The notes under the pieces were generated by a model, which made no database searches, was not told the DNA's origin, and worked only from the letters and a program-made list of their open reading frames with translations. A program made the position numbers and the translations under genes. Shown here piece after piece: positions 7,751 to 15,346 of a stretch of 64,000 bases of DNA. Origin of the DNA: Clostridium drakei (lineage in GTDB: Bacteria > Bacillota > Clostridia > Clostridiales > Clostridiaceae); assembly GCF_000633595.2 (NCBI RefSeq), contig NZ_JIBU02000048.1, positions 62,001 through 126,000 of the forward strand, given 5' to 3'. Positions within the stretch are counted from its first letter, which is position 1; each line of letters opens with the position of its first letter.

Positions 7751-7812
7751 TGAATTTTGGGGTGTTTTTACGTTGCACTTCAAATATATGGTTTATCTAT
7801 TGTAAATTAATG
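7751..7812. repeat. Dispersed 62-bp repeat, copy 1
   Basis: This segment matches 16995-17056 with about ten differences; both contain GGTGTTTTTA and TTTATCTATTGTAAAT. Both copies lie downstream of short genes or gene stubs in non-coding DNA. The function is unknown. Confidence 0.65.
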
Positions 7813-7865
7813 CTTACTATGAATGTCCTTTGGTAATTAGAGATAAATTAAATGTTTTTTAATAA

Positions 7866-8066
7866 AGCAGTAAAAATGTAATAAAAGATTTGACTCCTTT
7901 GAGAAATAAATCTTTAGAAGAAATTAAAAAAATAAGAAAAATAAGAAGTAATTTAAAAAGAGCAAGTTTTAGAAGTGATGAGGTTTTAAATAAGCAATAC
8001 AATAATTTCAGATCAGCTTATTGGAAATGCAGAGCAAACCTGATAGAGAGTAGTTTAGATAAGTAA
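7866..8066 (+). pseudogene. C-terminal gene fragment
   Basis: An open stretch without a start reads DLTPLRNKSLEEIKKIRKIR, then RASFRSDEVLNKQYNNFRSA, ending SSLDK and a stop. It is coding-like, rich in Lys and Arg, and has no ribosome-binding site. It is probably the tail of a lost larger gene. A second tiny relic follows at about 8095-8170 (MEKKNEIVSRKTK, then a frameshift into DYIDRLNEAEI). No family is recognised. The rest of 7677-8271 holds nothing else I can support. Confidence 0.4.
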
Positions 8067-8271
8067 TGTATAATACTATTATTGGAGGTTTAACATGGAA
8101 AAGAAAAATGAAATAGTGAGTAGAAAAACAAAGTGACTATATTGATAGATTAAATGAAGCTGAGATCTAAATAGATAATTTATTGTAAGGAGTGCATATC
8201 TAAATTTTTACTAAAAAATACTTATTCATTATCAACTTAAGTGGGGGAGGTTAGAAATTAAATTCATGAAT

Positions 8272-8361
8272 ATGTATATAAAGTACGATGAATATGAATT
8301 GCTTGAATTATTCAATAGTGAGCCAATTAGTATTGGGAGTATTGAAGAGGTTAATAAATAG
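8272..8361 (+). pseudogene. Truncated copy of the 25.5-kb immunity gene
   Basis: The first 26 codons (MYIKYDEYELLELFNSEPIS and following) are identical in nucleotide sequence to the start of the gene at 25523. Identity ends near 8349, and the frame closes after three more codons, just before the IS607-type element. It is a 5' fragment that cannot make the full protein. It shows that this immunity gene or its locus was copied more than once. Confidence 0.85.
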
Positions 8362-8442
8362 CAAATAAAACATTAGAAAACATTAGAAAAGTATATATTA
8401 TTATTACAATGTATAGTATAATAGTTTTAGGAGGTGATTCTG

Positions 8443-9069
8443 TTGAAATATTATTCAATAGGTGACTTTGCTAAAGCTATTGGTAAAACAACTAAAACAT
8501 TAAGAAACTGGGATAAAGTAGGAACATTAAAATCTATAAGAGTAGAACAAAATGGATACAGGTATTATTCACAAGAACAACTTAATCATTTTTTAGGGTT
8601 AAAGCAAGAAAATAACTTAAACAAAAAAGTAATTGGATATTGTAGAGTTAGTTCTCACAAGCAAAAAGACGATTTAGAAAGACAAATTGAGAATGTTAAA
8701 ACATATATGTATGCTAAAGGTTATCAATTTGAAATTATTCAAGACATAGGAAGTGGAATTAATTACAATAAAAAAGGGTTAAATCAACTAATAGACTTAA
8801 TAACTAATTCAGAGGTTGAAAAGGTAGTAATTCTATATAAAGATAGATTATTAAGGTTTGGTTTTGAAATCATAGAAAATCTATGCAATAAATATGGAAC
8901 AACTATTGAAATTATAGACAATACTGAAAAAACAGAAGAACAGGAATTAGTTGAAGATTTAATTCAAATTGTTACAGTTTTTAGCTGTAGACTTCAAGGG
9001 AAGAGAGCCAATAAAGTAAAGAAAATGATTAAGGAGTTGTTAGAGAATGATACTGGCGAAAAAAGTTAG
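8443..9069 (+). CDS. tnpA: IS607-family serine recombinase TnpA
   Basis: TTG at 8443 follows AGGAGGTG; an in-frame GTG at 8434 overlaps that site. The 208-residue protein starts with a MerR-like helix-turn-helix (YSIGDFAKAIGKTTKTLRNW) and continues with a resolvase/invertase domain starting GYCRVSS, whose serine is the catalytic nucleophile, and later KDRLLRFG. This domain order (DNA-binding domain first) is specific to IS607-type transposases. It overlaps tnpB by 23 bases. Confidence 0.95.
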   Translation: MKYYSIGDFAKAIGKTTKTLRNWDKVGTLKSIRVEQNGYRYYSQEQLNHFLGLKQENNLNKKVIGYCRVSSHKQKDDLERQIENVKTYMYAKGYQFEIIQDIGSGINYNKKGLNQLIDLITNSEVEKVVILYKDRLLRFGFEIIENLCNKYGTTIEIIDNTEKTEEQELVEDLIQIVTVFSCRLQGKRANKVKKMIKELLENDTGEKS

Positions 9070-10168
9070 AATTATTCCAAGTATAGAGCAGGAACAAAAA
9101 CTATGGCAATCTGTTGGTACAGCAAGATTTATTTATAACTGGACTTTAGCAAGACAAGAAGAAAATTATAGAAATGGTGGAAAATTTATATTTGATGGTG
9201 ATTTAAGAAAAGAATTAACTATCTTAAAGAAAACAGAAGAATACAAATGGCTGAGTGGAGTATCTAATAATGTGGCAAAACAAGCTGTTAAAGATGGATG
9301 TGAAGCTTTTAAAAGGTTCTTTAAAGGATTAGCAGATAAGCCAAGATTTAAAAGTAGAAGAAAGTCTAAACCATCATTCTATAATGACAATATAAAGCTA
9401 AAAGTTAAGCCTAATATAGTTTTAATTGAAAAAGTAGGTTGGGTTAAAACAGCAGAGCAAATACCAATGGGTGTTAAGTATTCTAATCCAAGAGTAAGTT
9501 TTGACGGTAAGTATTGGTATATATCTGTAGGGATAGAAACAGAACCACCAGTAATTGAATTAACTGATGAATCAATTGGTATAGATGTTGGAGTAAAAGA
9601 TTTAGCTATATGTTCTAATGGAATGATATTTAAAAATATTAATAAAACTAAAAAAGTTAAGAAACTTGAAAAAAGGCTACGTAGATTACAGCGTAGGGTA
9701 TCTTGCAAATACCTAAAAAATAAAGAAGGGAGTAAGTTTGTCAAAACAAGTAATATTATAAAAATGGAAAAGCAGATTAAATTACTTTATAGAAAATTAG
9801 CTGATATAAGAAGTAATCATAGTCACCAATCAACGAATAAGATAGTGAAAACCAAACCATCAAGAGTTGTTATGGAAACACTTAATATTAAAGGAATGAT
9901 GAAAAATAAGCATTTATCGAAAGCTATAGCACAGCAAGGGTTGTATGAATTTAAAAGACAACTTCAATATAAATGTGAATTTAATGGAATTGAATTTGTT
10001 GAAGCTGATAAATGGTATCCATCATCAAAGACCTGTAGTGAGTGTGGTCATGTAAAACTAAAGCTTTCATTATCTGAAAGGACATATATCTGTGAGGAAT
10101 GTGGTTGTGTTATAGATAGAGATTATAATGCAAGTATTAATCTAAGCAGATATGAATTAGTAGTTTAA
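9047..10168 (+). CDS. tnpB: TnpB RNA-guided nuclease-like protein of IS607-type element
   Basis: This 373-residue TnpB has an intact-looking RuvC-like core: GIDVGVKDLA (first Asp), VVMETLNIKGM (Glu), and a zinc finger C-S-E-C...C-E-E-C followed by DRDYNAS (last Asp). The N-terminal helical domain has RFIYNWTLARQ and the basic loop RFKSRRKSK. TnpB proteins are known RNA-guided nucleases that use an RNA from the element's 3' end. All catalytic residues are present, so it could be active. Confidence 0.95.
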   Translation: MILAKKVRIIPSIEQEQKLWQSVGTARFIYNWTLARQEENYRNGGKFIFDGDLRKELTILKKTEEYKWLSGVSNNVAKQAVKDGCEAFKRFFKGLADKPRFKSRRKSKPSFYNDNIKLKVKPNIVLIEKVGWVKTAEQIPMGVKYSNPRVSFDGKYWYISVGIETEPPVIELTDESIGIDVGVKDLAICSNGMIFKNINKTKKVKKLEKRLRRLQRRVSCKYLKNKEGSKFVKTSNIIKMEKQIKLLYRKLADIRSNHSHQSTNKIVKTKPSRVVMETLNIKGMMKNKHLSKAIAQQGLYEFKRQLQYKCEFNGIEFVEADKWYPSSKTCSECGHVKLKLSLSERTYICEECGCVIDRDYNASINLSRYELVV

Positions 10169-10275
10169 TCACTTGAACGATACTACTAATATGTACCATG
10201 CGTTGTATGGGAATTTAAGCCCTTGGAGTGTTATATCAAACGAAAGTAGTATATTCTTTTGAGATACAAAATCGG
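10169..10275 (+). ncRNA. Candidate omega-RNA / right end of the IS607-type element
   Basis: The conserved non-coding stretch directly after tnpB is the place where the guide RNA scaffold of TnpB elements ends. ATACTACT (10189 region) can pair with AGTAGTAT (10245 region) to close a stem, and CATGCGTTGTATGGG offers a small inner hairpin. The exact right boundary of the element is not visible because IS607 elements lack terminal inverted repeats. Confidence 0.45.
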
Positions 10276-10323
10276 ACACGTTGAACAGGGAATTAAACAA
10301 GCTTTATAAGGTTTTATAAGGTT

Positions 10324-10686
10324 TTGGCAACGGTTGAATTCTACCAAAGAGAAAATGGTAACATTCCTGTAATGGAATTTTTATCATCACTTTCACCTAA
10401 AATGAGAGCAAAAGCATATAGTGAAATAGAACTTTTACAAGAACATGGCATTTATTTAAAAGAGCCTTATGTAAAACCTATTAAAGGGGAACAATACAAG
10501 GGAATATATGAATTAAGAATAAAATTAGGATCAGATGCATCAAGAATATTTTACTTCACTTATCATAGAGATACTTTTGTATTGCTGAATGGATTCCTTA
10601 AAAAGACAGATAAAACGCCAAAATTAGAACTTGAAAAAGCAAAAGGATATAAGGAAGATTTTGAAAAGAGGTGTGAAAATGAGTAA
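10324..10686 (+). CDS. HigB/RelE-like toxin (phage Gp49-like family)
   Basis: The 120-residue basic protein contains FYQRENGNIPVMEFLSSL at the N-terminus and KGEQYKGIYELRIKLGSDAS, RIFYF, NGFLKKTDKTP, the hallmarks of Gp49-like HigB toxins (mRNA interferases of RelE fold). The start is TTG with only a weak AAGG upstream. It overlaps the antitoxin gene by 8 bases; toxin-first order is the HigBA arrangement. Confidence 0.9.
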   Translation: MATVEFYQRENGNIPVMEFLSSLSPKMRAKAYSEIELLQEHGIYLKEPYVKPIKGEQYKGIYELRIKLGSDASRIFYFTYHRDTFVLLNGFLKKTDKTPKLELEKAKGYKEDFEKRCENE

Positions 10687-10963
10687 AGCAAGTGTTGATT
10701 TCTCTGTTATCAAAGAAGAGCTTATGCAGGATAGCGAATTTAAAGAAGAATATAATAAGCTAAAGCCTCGATATGAGTTGATTTCTGAGGTGATAAAAGC
10801 AAGAAGAGAATTAAATTTAACACAAGAAGAATTAGCTTCTAGAATAGGAACTCAAAAATCAAATATTAGCAGGCTTGAAAGTGGAAACTACAATCCTTCT
10901 TTAGATTTTTTAAGTAAGCTTGCAAAAGGACTAGGAAAAGAAATTCATATAGAACTAAGATAA
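10679..10963 (+). CDS. HigA-like XRE-family antitoxin
   Basis: ATG at 10679 is chosen over an upstream in-frame start because it follows AGAGGTG and overlaps the toxin stop as expected for coupled pairs. The 94-residue product has an XRE helix-turn-helix, ELNLTQEELASRIGTQKSNI and SRLESGNYNPSLDFLSKLA. It neutralises the upstream toxin and normally represses the operon. Confidence 0.92.
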   Translation: MSKASVDFSVIKEELMQDSEFKEEYNKLKPRYELISEVIKARRELNLTQEELASRIGTQKSNISRLESGNYNPSLDFLSKLAKGLGKEIHIELR

Positions 10964-10977
10964 TATTTAATGATTTT

Positions 10978-11007
10978 ACACGCAGAGCAAAAGCACTGCG
11001 TGTTTTT
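10978..11007 (+). terminator. Terminator after the toxin-antitoxin operon
   Basis: ACACGCAG and CTGCGTGT form a perfect stem around 10 bases and are followed by TTTTT. The next ~30 bases (to 11034) match the core of the dispersed inverted-repeat element (GCGAAACCTGAAAGGTT and GAGCTTGCT). Confidence 0.85.
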
Positions 11008-11123
11008 GCGAAACCTGAAAGGTTGAGCTTGCTAAAATTGTTGAGGAATTTCTAAATAAGGCAAAGGAAAAATGACTAAATGGAAAGACAAAAGTAATGG
11101 AGATGATATCCTTAAACGAGTAG

Positions 11124-11180
11124 TTGACAAATAGTCTAATTAGACTATAATAATTAAGTGTTGTTAGTCTAATTAGACTA
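11124..11180 (+). promoter_or_regulatory. Promoter with two identical 16-bp palindromic operators
   Basis: TTGACA (11124-11129) and TATAAT (11146-11151) are separated by 16 bases. The perfect palindrome TAGTCTAATTAGACTA fills the spacer (11132-11147) and occurs again at 11165-11180, 33 bp away, which is about three helical turns. Binding would block polymerase. It drives the esterase gene at 11262; the repressor is unknown. Confidence 0.82.
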
Positions 11181-11261
11181 GTAATAAATTTAGTAGTTTT
11201 TGATATATAGGAAAATCTACTGAAGTAATGAATTAATGTTTAAAAAAGAAAGGATAAAAAA

Positions 11262-12110
11262 ATGGTTAAATCGTTTTTAATGTTAGGACAGTCAAATATG
11301 GCAGGAAGAGGTTTTATTCATGAAGTAACACCGATTTATAATGAAAGAATACAAATGTTGCGTAATGGCAGATGGCAAATGATGACTGAGCCCATCAATT
11401 ATGACCGTCCTGTTTCAGGAATAAGTCTGGCTAGTTCATTTGCAGATGCATGGTGTCATAAAAATCAAGAAGATACTATTGGCTTAATTCCTTGTGCTGA
11501 AGGTGGAAGCTCACTGGATGAATGGGCTGTAGACGAAGTACTTTTTAGACATGCAATAACTGAAGCTAAATTTGCTATGCAAAGTAGTGAGTTAACAGGA
11601 ATTCTATGGCATCAGGGAGAAAATGATAGTATTAATGGTAACTACAAAGTCTATTACAAAAAATTACTTTTAATTATTCAGGCTCTTAGAAAGGAGTTGA
11701 ATGCTCCAGATATCCCCATCATCATTGGAGGTTTAGGAGATTTTTTAGGCAAAGAAGGATTTGGAAAACACTGCACTGAATATAAATTTATTAATGAAGA
11801 GTTACAAAAGTTTGCTTTTGAACAAGATAATTGTTACTTTGTTACAGCATCAGGTTTAACTTCTAATCCTGATGGTATTCATATTGATGCAATTTCTCAG
11901 AGAAAATTTGGTTTACGATATTTTGAAGCCTTTTCTAATAAGCAACATGTATTGAAGCCATTAATTAATGAAAATGAGTTGATAAATCTTAATCATGCTA
12001 GAACACATACCAAAATAGAAAAGATATATGTAAAGAGTATGGATTTTGCATTAGGAAAAATATCATATGATGAATTTGAATCTCAACTCATACAAATCAA
12101 CAATGGTTAA
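11262..12110 (+). CDS. Sialate O-acetylesterase-like SGNH hydrolase
   Basis: The 282-residue protein starts MVKSFLMLGQSNMAGRG, the block I of the SASA (DUF303) family with the catalytic serine in GQSNM. It also has PCAEGGSSLDEW, GILWHQGENDS (conserved WHQGE block) and NPDGIHIDA with the catalytic Asp-x-x-His. No signal peptide is seen, so it acts in the cytoplasm. It would remove acetyl groups from sugars such as sialic acid or xylan fragments. It stands alone behind a tightly controlled promoter. Confidence 0.9.
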   Translation: MVKSFLMLGQSNMAGRGFIHEVTPIYNERIQMLRNGRWQMMTEPINYDRPVSGISLASSFADAWCHKNQEDTIGLIPCAEGGSSLDEWAVDEVLFRHAITEAKFAMQSSELTGILWHQGENDSINGNYKVYYKKLLLIIQALRKELNAPDIPIIIGGLGDFLGKEGFGKHCTEYKFINEELQKFAFEQDNCYFVTASGLTSNPDGIHIDAISQRKFGLRYFEAFSNKQHVLKPLINENELINLNHARTHTKIEKIYVKSMDFALGKISYDEFESQLIQINNG

Positions 12111-12173
12111 ACTTTATAATTATGGAATAACTATTAGCATAATTTTGATGAATAATATAAAGGAGGTGTTTTT

Positions 12174-12698
12174 TTGATACCATTACTAATTTTAGGTTTA
12201 TTAAAACAAAACCCAGGTTCTTATGGATACGAATTATTAGCCTTAATGGAAGAGAGACACTATAAATATATAGTAAATTTCACTAAAGGGTCATTCTATT
12301 ATAATCTTCAACAATTAGAAGAAAAACAATATATTAAAAAAGTTGACCAAGTAGACAATATTAGAGATACACATAATTATATTATCACTGAACTAGGGAA
12401 CAAAGAATTTGAAAAATTGATGTATAAGTATGGTTCTAAGACAGAATATATAAATTTATCTTTTTATGCAGCAATGCTATTTGCTAATGAATATAAAGGT
12501 GAGGGGCTAACAAAACTAATAGAAATGCAAATCGAACAAACTAAACAGAAAATTTTTTTATTAGATCAATCTCTTGGGCATAATGAGAGTATCCCTACTT
12601 ATTTTAAAAAAATGTTAGAAAATTCACGTTCTCATCATTTAGTAAATGTTCAATGGTTTGAAGGATTGTTAAAAGATATAAGAAATGGTGGGTTATAA
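12174..12698 (+). CDS. PadR-family transcriptional regulator
   Basis: TTG at 12174 follows AAGGAGGTG. The 174-residue product begins IPLLILGLLKQNPGSYGYEL, the PadR winged-helix start, followed by FTKGSFYYNLQQLEEKQYIK (recognition helix) and a C-terminal helical dimerisation domain (Vir-like). The first base of operon context is unclear: it lies 63 bases after the esterase gene in the same direction. PadR proteins repress detoxification and transporter genes. Confidence 0.92.
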   Translation: MIPLLILGLLKQNPGSYGYELLALMEERHYKYIVNFTKGSFYYNLQQLEEKQYIKKVDQVDNIRDTHNYIITELGNKEFEKLMYKYGSKTEYINLSFYAAMLFANEYKGEGLTKLIEMQIEQTKQKIFLLDQSLGHNESIPTYFKKMLENSRSHHLVNVQWFEGLLKDIRNGGL

Positions 12699-12886
12699 TA
12701 TTATATAAGATGATGTTTTTTATGGATGAAAAGATATTAGAATTTACTATATTTTGTATTGAAAGTTTAGTGTAGCAAACCTTATTTAACATTTTATATT
12801 TTTAAAATATTGTAAACTTCATGGTCATGTGTCTGACTCCAAAAAGAAGAATAGCTGTTACACTATTCCTCTGAACTGATTATAAT

Positions 12887-13876
12887 TTAGTTAGCTATTT
12901 TCTTTTTTATTTCTTCAACTTTTTCTACTGATATTTCAGCAGCTTCAGCTGTGTAACCTGAACTCTTTATAGATTTTGTAATAGCTTCTGTTTTTGAACT
13001 TTGAACTAAAATTACTCCTGCTAAGATTATTATTGTAGCTATAACTATCTTTAATGATATAACTTCTCCTAGAAAAATAGCACCTAGAATTACTGCCACT
13101 GGTGGATTTACATAGGCATAAGTACCAGCTTTGGCAGCAGGCCATTTTTTTAATATATAAATATAGCAACTATAACCAACCATGGATCCAAAAACCACTA
13201 GATATAATAATGCTTCTAAGCCTTTAGTAGTAACATGCATTTTTGAAAATTCTCCAAAAAAAGTTCCGATTAATGATAAACAAAATCCTCCAGCAAGCAT
13301 CTGTATAGCAATATTTGATATAGTTGATGCAGAAGTAGTAAAGCCTTTAGAATATACTGAACCTAGTGCCCAGGATAAAGCTGATGCAATTAATAAGGTT
13401 ATGCCTATAATATCTATGGGGGCTTTATGCCAGTCTGAAAGTACTAGAAAGGCAACTCCTGCAAAACCAATTAATAATCCTATCCAACCCTTAACGTTAA
13501 TTTTTGTTTTGGAAGGTAGCAAGGATTCAATAAGTGCCATGAAGAGTGGTACTGTTGCAACCATTAAAGATGCTATACCCGAACTAACTCTGGTTTCAGC
13601 CCAAACGACTCCTCCATTTCCGCCAACAAGAAGAAATATTCCTACAATAGAGATTTTTAGGATTTCTGATAAATTCTTAGGCATAGGCAGTCCTTTAAAG
13701 GCAGCATATCCAAACATTAAGCCGCCTGCAATAATAAATCTAATTCCAGCAAAAATTGTTGGCGGAAGCTCACCAACGCCAATTCTTATTGCAAGATAGG
13801 TAGAACCCCAGAAAATACAGACAGCGAAATAGGCTAAAATAGCATTTCTGTGTTCTTTTTTTGTATTAAGTTCCAT
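12887..13876 (-). CDS. EamA/DMT-family transporter
   Basis: The ATG at 13876 lies after GGAGA on the minus strand; an upstream in-frame start at 13894 is inside the ribosome-binding region. The ~329-residue protein has ten hydrophobic helices in two EamA repeats, with FWGSTYLAIRIGVGELPPTI near the start and a second WG/ALGSVYSKG motif. Members export amino acids or metabolites; the substrate is unknown. The adjacent fragments of LysE and Lrp/LysR genes suggest an area once rich in amino-acid export functions. Confidence 0.9.
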   Translation of the reverse strand: MELNTKKEHRNAILAYFAVCIFWGSTYLAIRIGVGELPPTIFAGIRFIIAGGLMFGYAAFKGLPMPKNLSEILKISIVGIFLLVGGNGGVVWAETRVSSGIASLMVATVPLFMALIESLLPSKTKINVKGWIGLLIGFAGVAFLVLSDWHKAPIDIIGITLLIASALSWALGSVYSKGFTTSASTISNIAIQMLAGGFCLSLIGTFFGEFSKMHVTTKGLEALLYLVVFGSMVGYSCYIYILKKWPAAKAGTYAYVNPPVAVILGAIFLGEVISLKIVIATIIILAGVILVQSSKTEAITKSIKSSGYTAEAAEISVEKVEEIKKKIAN

Positions 13877-13908
13877 TTTTGTTTCTCCATTCAAAATTTA
13901 TTTATGTA

Positions 13909-14150
13909 CTATTTGCGCATTCCATTTTCTAATATAGTGGATAAAACAAGAGTAGTAGACGTTTCTTTGATACCCTGTATTTTCCATAGAGTATCAATAA
14001 AGTTTGAAATATCTGTTGGCGTACTCGCTCTCATTTTTAGTAATAGACACCATTCTCCAGCTAATCTATGACACTCTTCTATGAATATATTAGGAATTTC
14101 AAGAGATAAAATTTGGTTTACAATTTCCGTGCCATAAATGTAACTACAAT
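13909..14150 (-). pseudogene. Lrp/AsnC-family regulator, C-terminal fragment
   Basis: On the minus strand, reading from about 14150, the frame gives YGTEIVNQILSLEIPNIFIE, then ECHRLAGEWCLLLKMRASTP, DISNFIDTLWKIQGI and TTLVLSTILENGMRK before a stop. This is the RAM ligand-binding domain of Lrp/AsnC regulators (motif ...GEWCLLLKxRA). The helix-turn-helix half is missing and the upstream side runs into a LysE fragment. Confidence 0.8.
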
Positions 14151-14159
14151 GTTGTATTT

Positions 14160-14244
14160 ATTGGGAACATGATCGACTTTTATTTGCACCTGGTGTAAAT
14201 GCAGTTAAAAGTGTATAGGTGAAAAATACTGCTAAATTGTTCAT
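14160..14244 (-). pseudogene. LysE/RhtB-family exporter, N-terminal stub
   Basis: ATG at 14244 (minus strand) follows GGAGGAAC and encodes MNNLAVFFTYTLLTAFTPGA followed by N-K before the similarity ends. The phrase TPGxN is the N-terminal signature of LysE-type exporters. The remaining ~170 residues are gone; the sequence runs into the Lrp fragment, suggesting a deletion that fused two neighbouring genes. Confidence 0.72.
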
Positions 14245-14286
14245 AAAATTGTTCCTCCATAAAATATATAATTGAAAGTAAAGTAC

Positions 14287-14409
14287 TTAAAGCAGATTCA
14301 GCTTTTGAATTGCCCACTTCGCCATTTCTCGTACCTTTGCATTACTATCGTTACAAGCATCGAAAATATATTCTCTATACTGTTCCTTATAATCATTTAC
14401 CCAAGATAT
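14287..14409 (-). pseudogene. HEAT-repeat protein, C-terminal fragment
   Basis: Minus-strand translation gives ISWVNDYKEQYREYIFDACN and DSNAKVREMAKWAIQKLNLL before a stop. The last part is a typical HEAT/PBS-lyase repeat (N-A-K-V-R-x-x-A-x-W-A). Nothing of the N-terminus remains, and the fragment abuts a LysR fragment on the other strand. Confidence 0.6.
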
Positions 14410-14660
14410 TTTTAAATAACACAATTGAACTTTGGAGCATTGAAGCAATAAAAAGATGTGTTGCAAGCAATTTAGGCATTTCTTTCTTGCCTCGTTTTAC
14501 AGTAGAAGAAGAACTGGAAAATGGTAAGTTAAAAGAATTAGAGATAGGCTGCTCTGATACTAAAATTACAGCAATATATGCTTATCATAAGAACAAGTGG
14601 ATTAGTCCTGCAATGTTATTGTTTATGCAATTGGTGAGAGAAAGTTTTAATATTGATTAA
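14405..14660 (+). pseudogene. LysR-family regulator, C-terminal fragment
   Basis: The frame reads FLNNTIELWSIEAIKRCVAS, NLGISFLPRFTVEEELENGK and later LLFMQLVRESF to the stop at 14660. This is the second half of a LysR effector-binding domain (G-I-S-F-L-P and V-x-x-E-L-x-x-G-x-L). The DNA-binding domain is missing. LysR genes often lie divergent from LysE genes, so this and the LysE stub may be remains of one pair. Confidence 0.78.
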
Positions 14661-14802
14661 AGTGATTTGGTACTTGTATGGTGGAAATACCCGAATTGTT
14701 TTTACGTCAAATAAAACTAAAGGCTAACAGATTCTTAAAATTTAATGTTTAAGAAGATTTTATGAATTATGTAGCTTTGGTGGGAAAGAATATAGCATAT
14801 AC

Positions 14803-14862
14803 TAGTTGAAAGTTCAACTAATATATGCTATTATAAATACAATATAGTTGAACTTTCAACTA
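14803..14862 (+). promoter_or_regulatory. Promoter with paired palindromic operators for the MarR gene
   Basis: TTGAAA (14806-14811), 17 bases, then TATTAT (14829-14834) form a promoter. Palindrome TAGTTGAAAGTTCAACTA covers the -35 (14803-14820), and its near copy TAGTTGAACTTTCAACTA lies downstream of the start region (14845-14862). Two 18-bp sites 42 bp apart, just upstream of a MarR gene, point to autorepression. Confidence 0.82.
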
Positions 14863-14884
14863 AGTTTATAAGAGGTGAAGTCGT

Positions 14885-15334
14885 ATTAAAGATTTAGATA
14901 GCCATATATTAAGAGAGATAGGAACTTTGTCCCGCTGCATTCATTCTATAAGCGACCTAAAATTTAAAGAAATAAATCTACAAAAAGGTCAATTTACATT
15001 TTTAACAAGGATATGTGAAAATCAAGGAATTAATCAAATTGATTTATCAAACCTTTTAAAAGTAGATAAAACTACCACAACAAAAGCTATACAGAAACTT
15101 ATTGAAGCAGGGTATATAGATAAAAAAAGAGATGACATTGATAAAAGAATGTGGAGACTTTATCCAAAGGAAAAAGCACTGGAAGTATACACATTTATTA
15201 TTGAAGAAGAAAATAGAAATATTGAGGCTTGCTTTAAGAATTTTAACAGTGAGGAAAAGGAACTGGTCAGTAAATTAGTTAAGAAAATGAGAGAAAATAT
15301 TGAAAGTGATTGGAAAGAAATAAAAAATTTTTAG
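14885..15334 (+). CDS. MarR-family regulator with a probable ATT start codon
   Basis: The usual family start would be around ATT-AAA-GAT-TTA at 14885, eight or so bases after AGAGGTGAAG; no ATG, GTG or TTG is in frame until TTG at 14927. Starting at 14885 gives IKDLDSHILREIGTLSRCIH, the complete first helix of the MarR fold. The winged helix reads NQIDLSNLLKVDKTTTTKAI and wing DIDKRMWRLYP. The product (149 residues) is followed 12 bases later by a GNAT gene. Either ATT is used, giving low expression, or the gene is slightly damaged. Confidence 0.85.
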   Translation: MKDLDSHILREIGTLSRCIHSISDLKFKEINLQKGQFTFLTRICENQGINQIDLSNLLKVDKTTTTKAIQKLIEAGYIDKKRDDIDKRMWRLYPKEKALEVYTFIIEEENRNIEACFKNFNSEEKELVSKLVKKMRENIESDWKEIKNF

Positions 15335-15346
15335 GAGGATTTTATA

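Noticed and set aside
9379-9744. 121-codon minus-strand open frame inside tnpB
   Set aside because: Antisense shadow of the conserved RuvC region; no ribosome-binding site.
11074-11133. 20-codon frame MTKWKDKSNGDDILKRVVDK
   Set aside because: Too short to judge and running into the operator; no family recognised.
13182-13799. 205-codon open frame on the plus strand
   Set aside because: It lies wholly opposite the EamA transporter gene, has a skewed composition (many Ile, Pro, Ala) and no ribosome-binding site.
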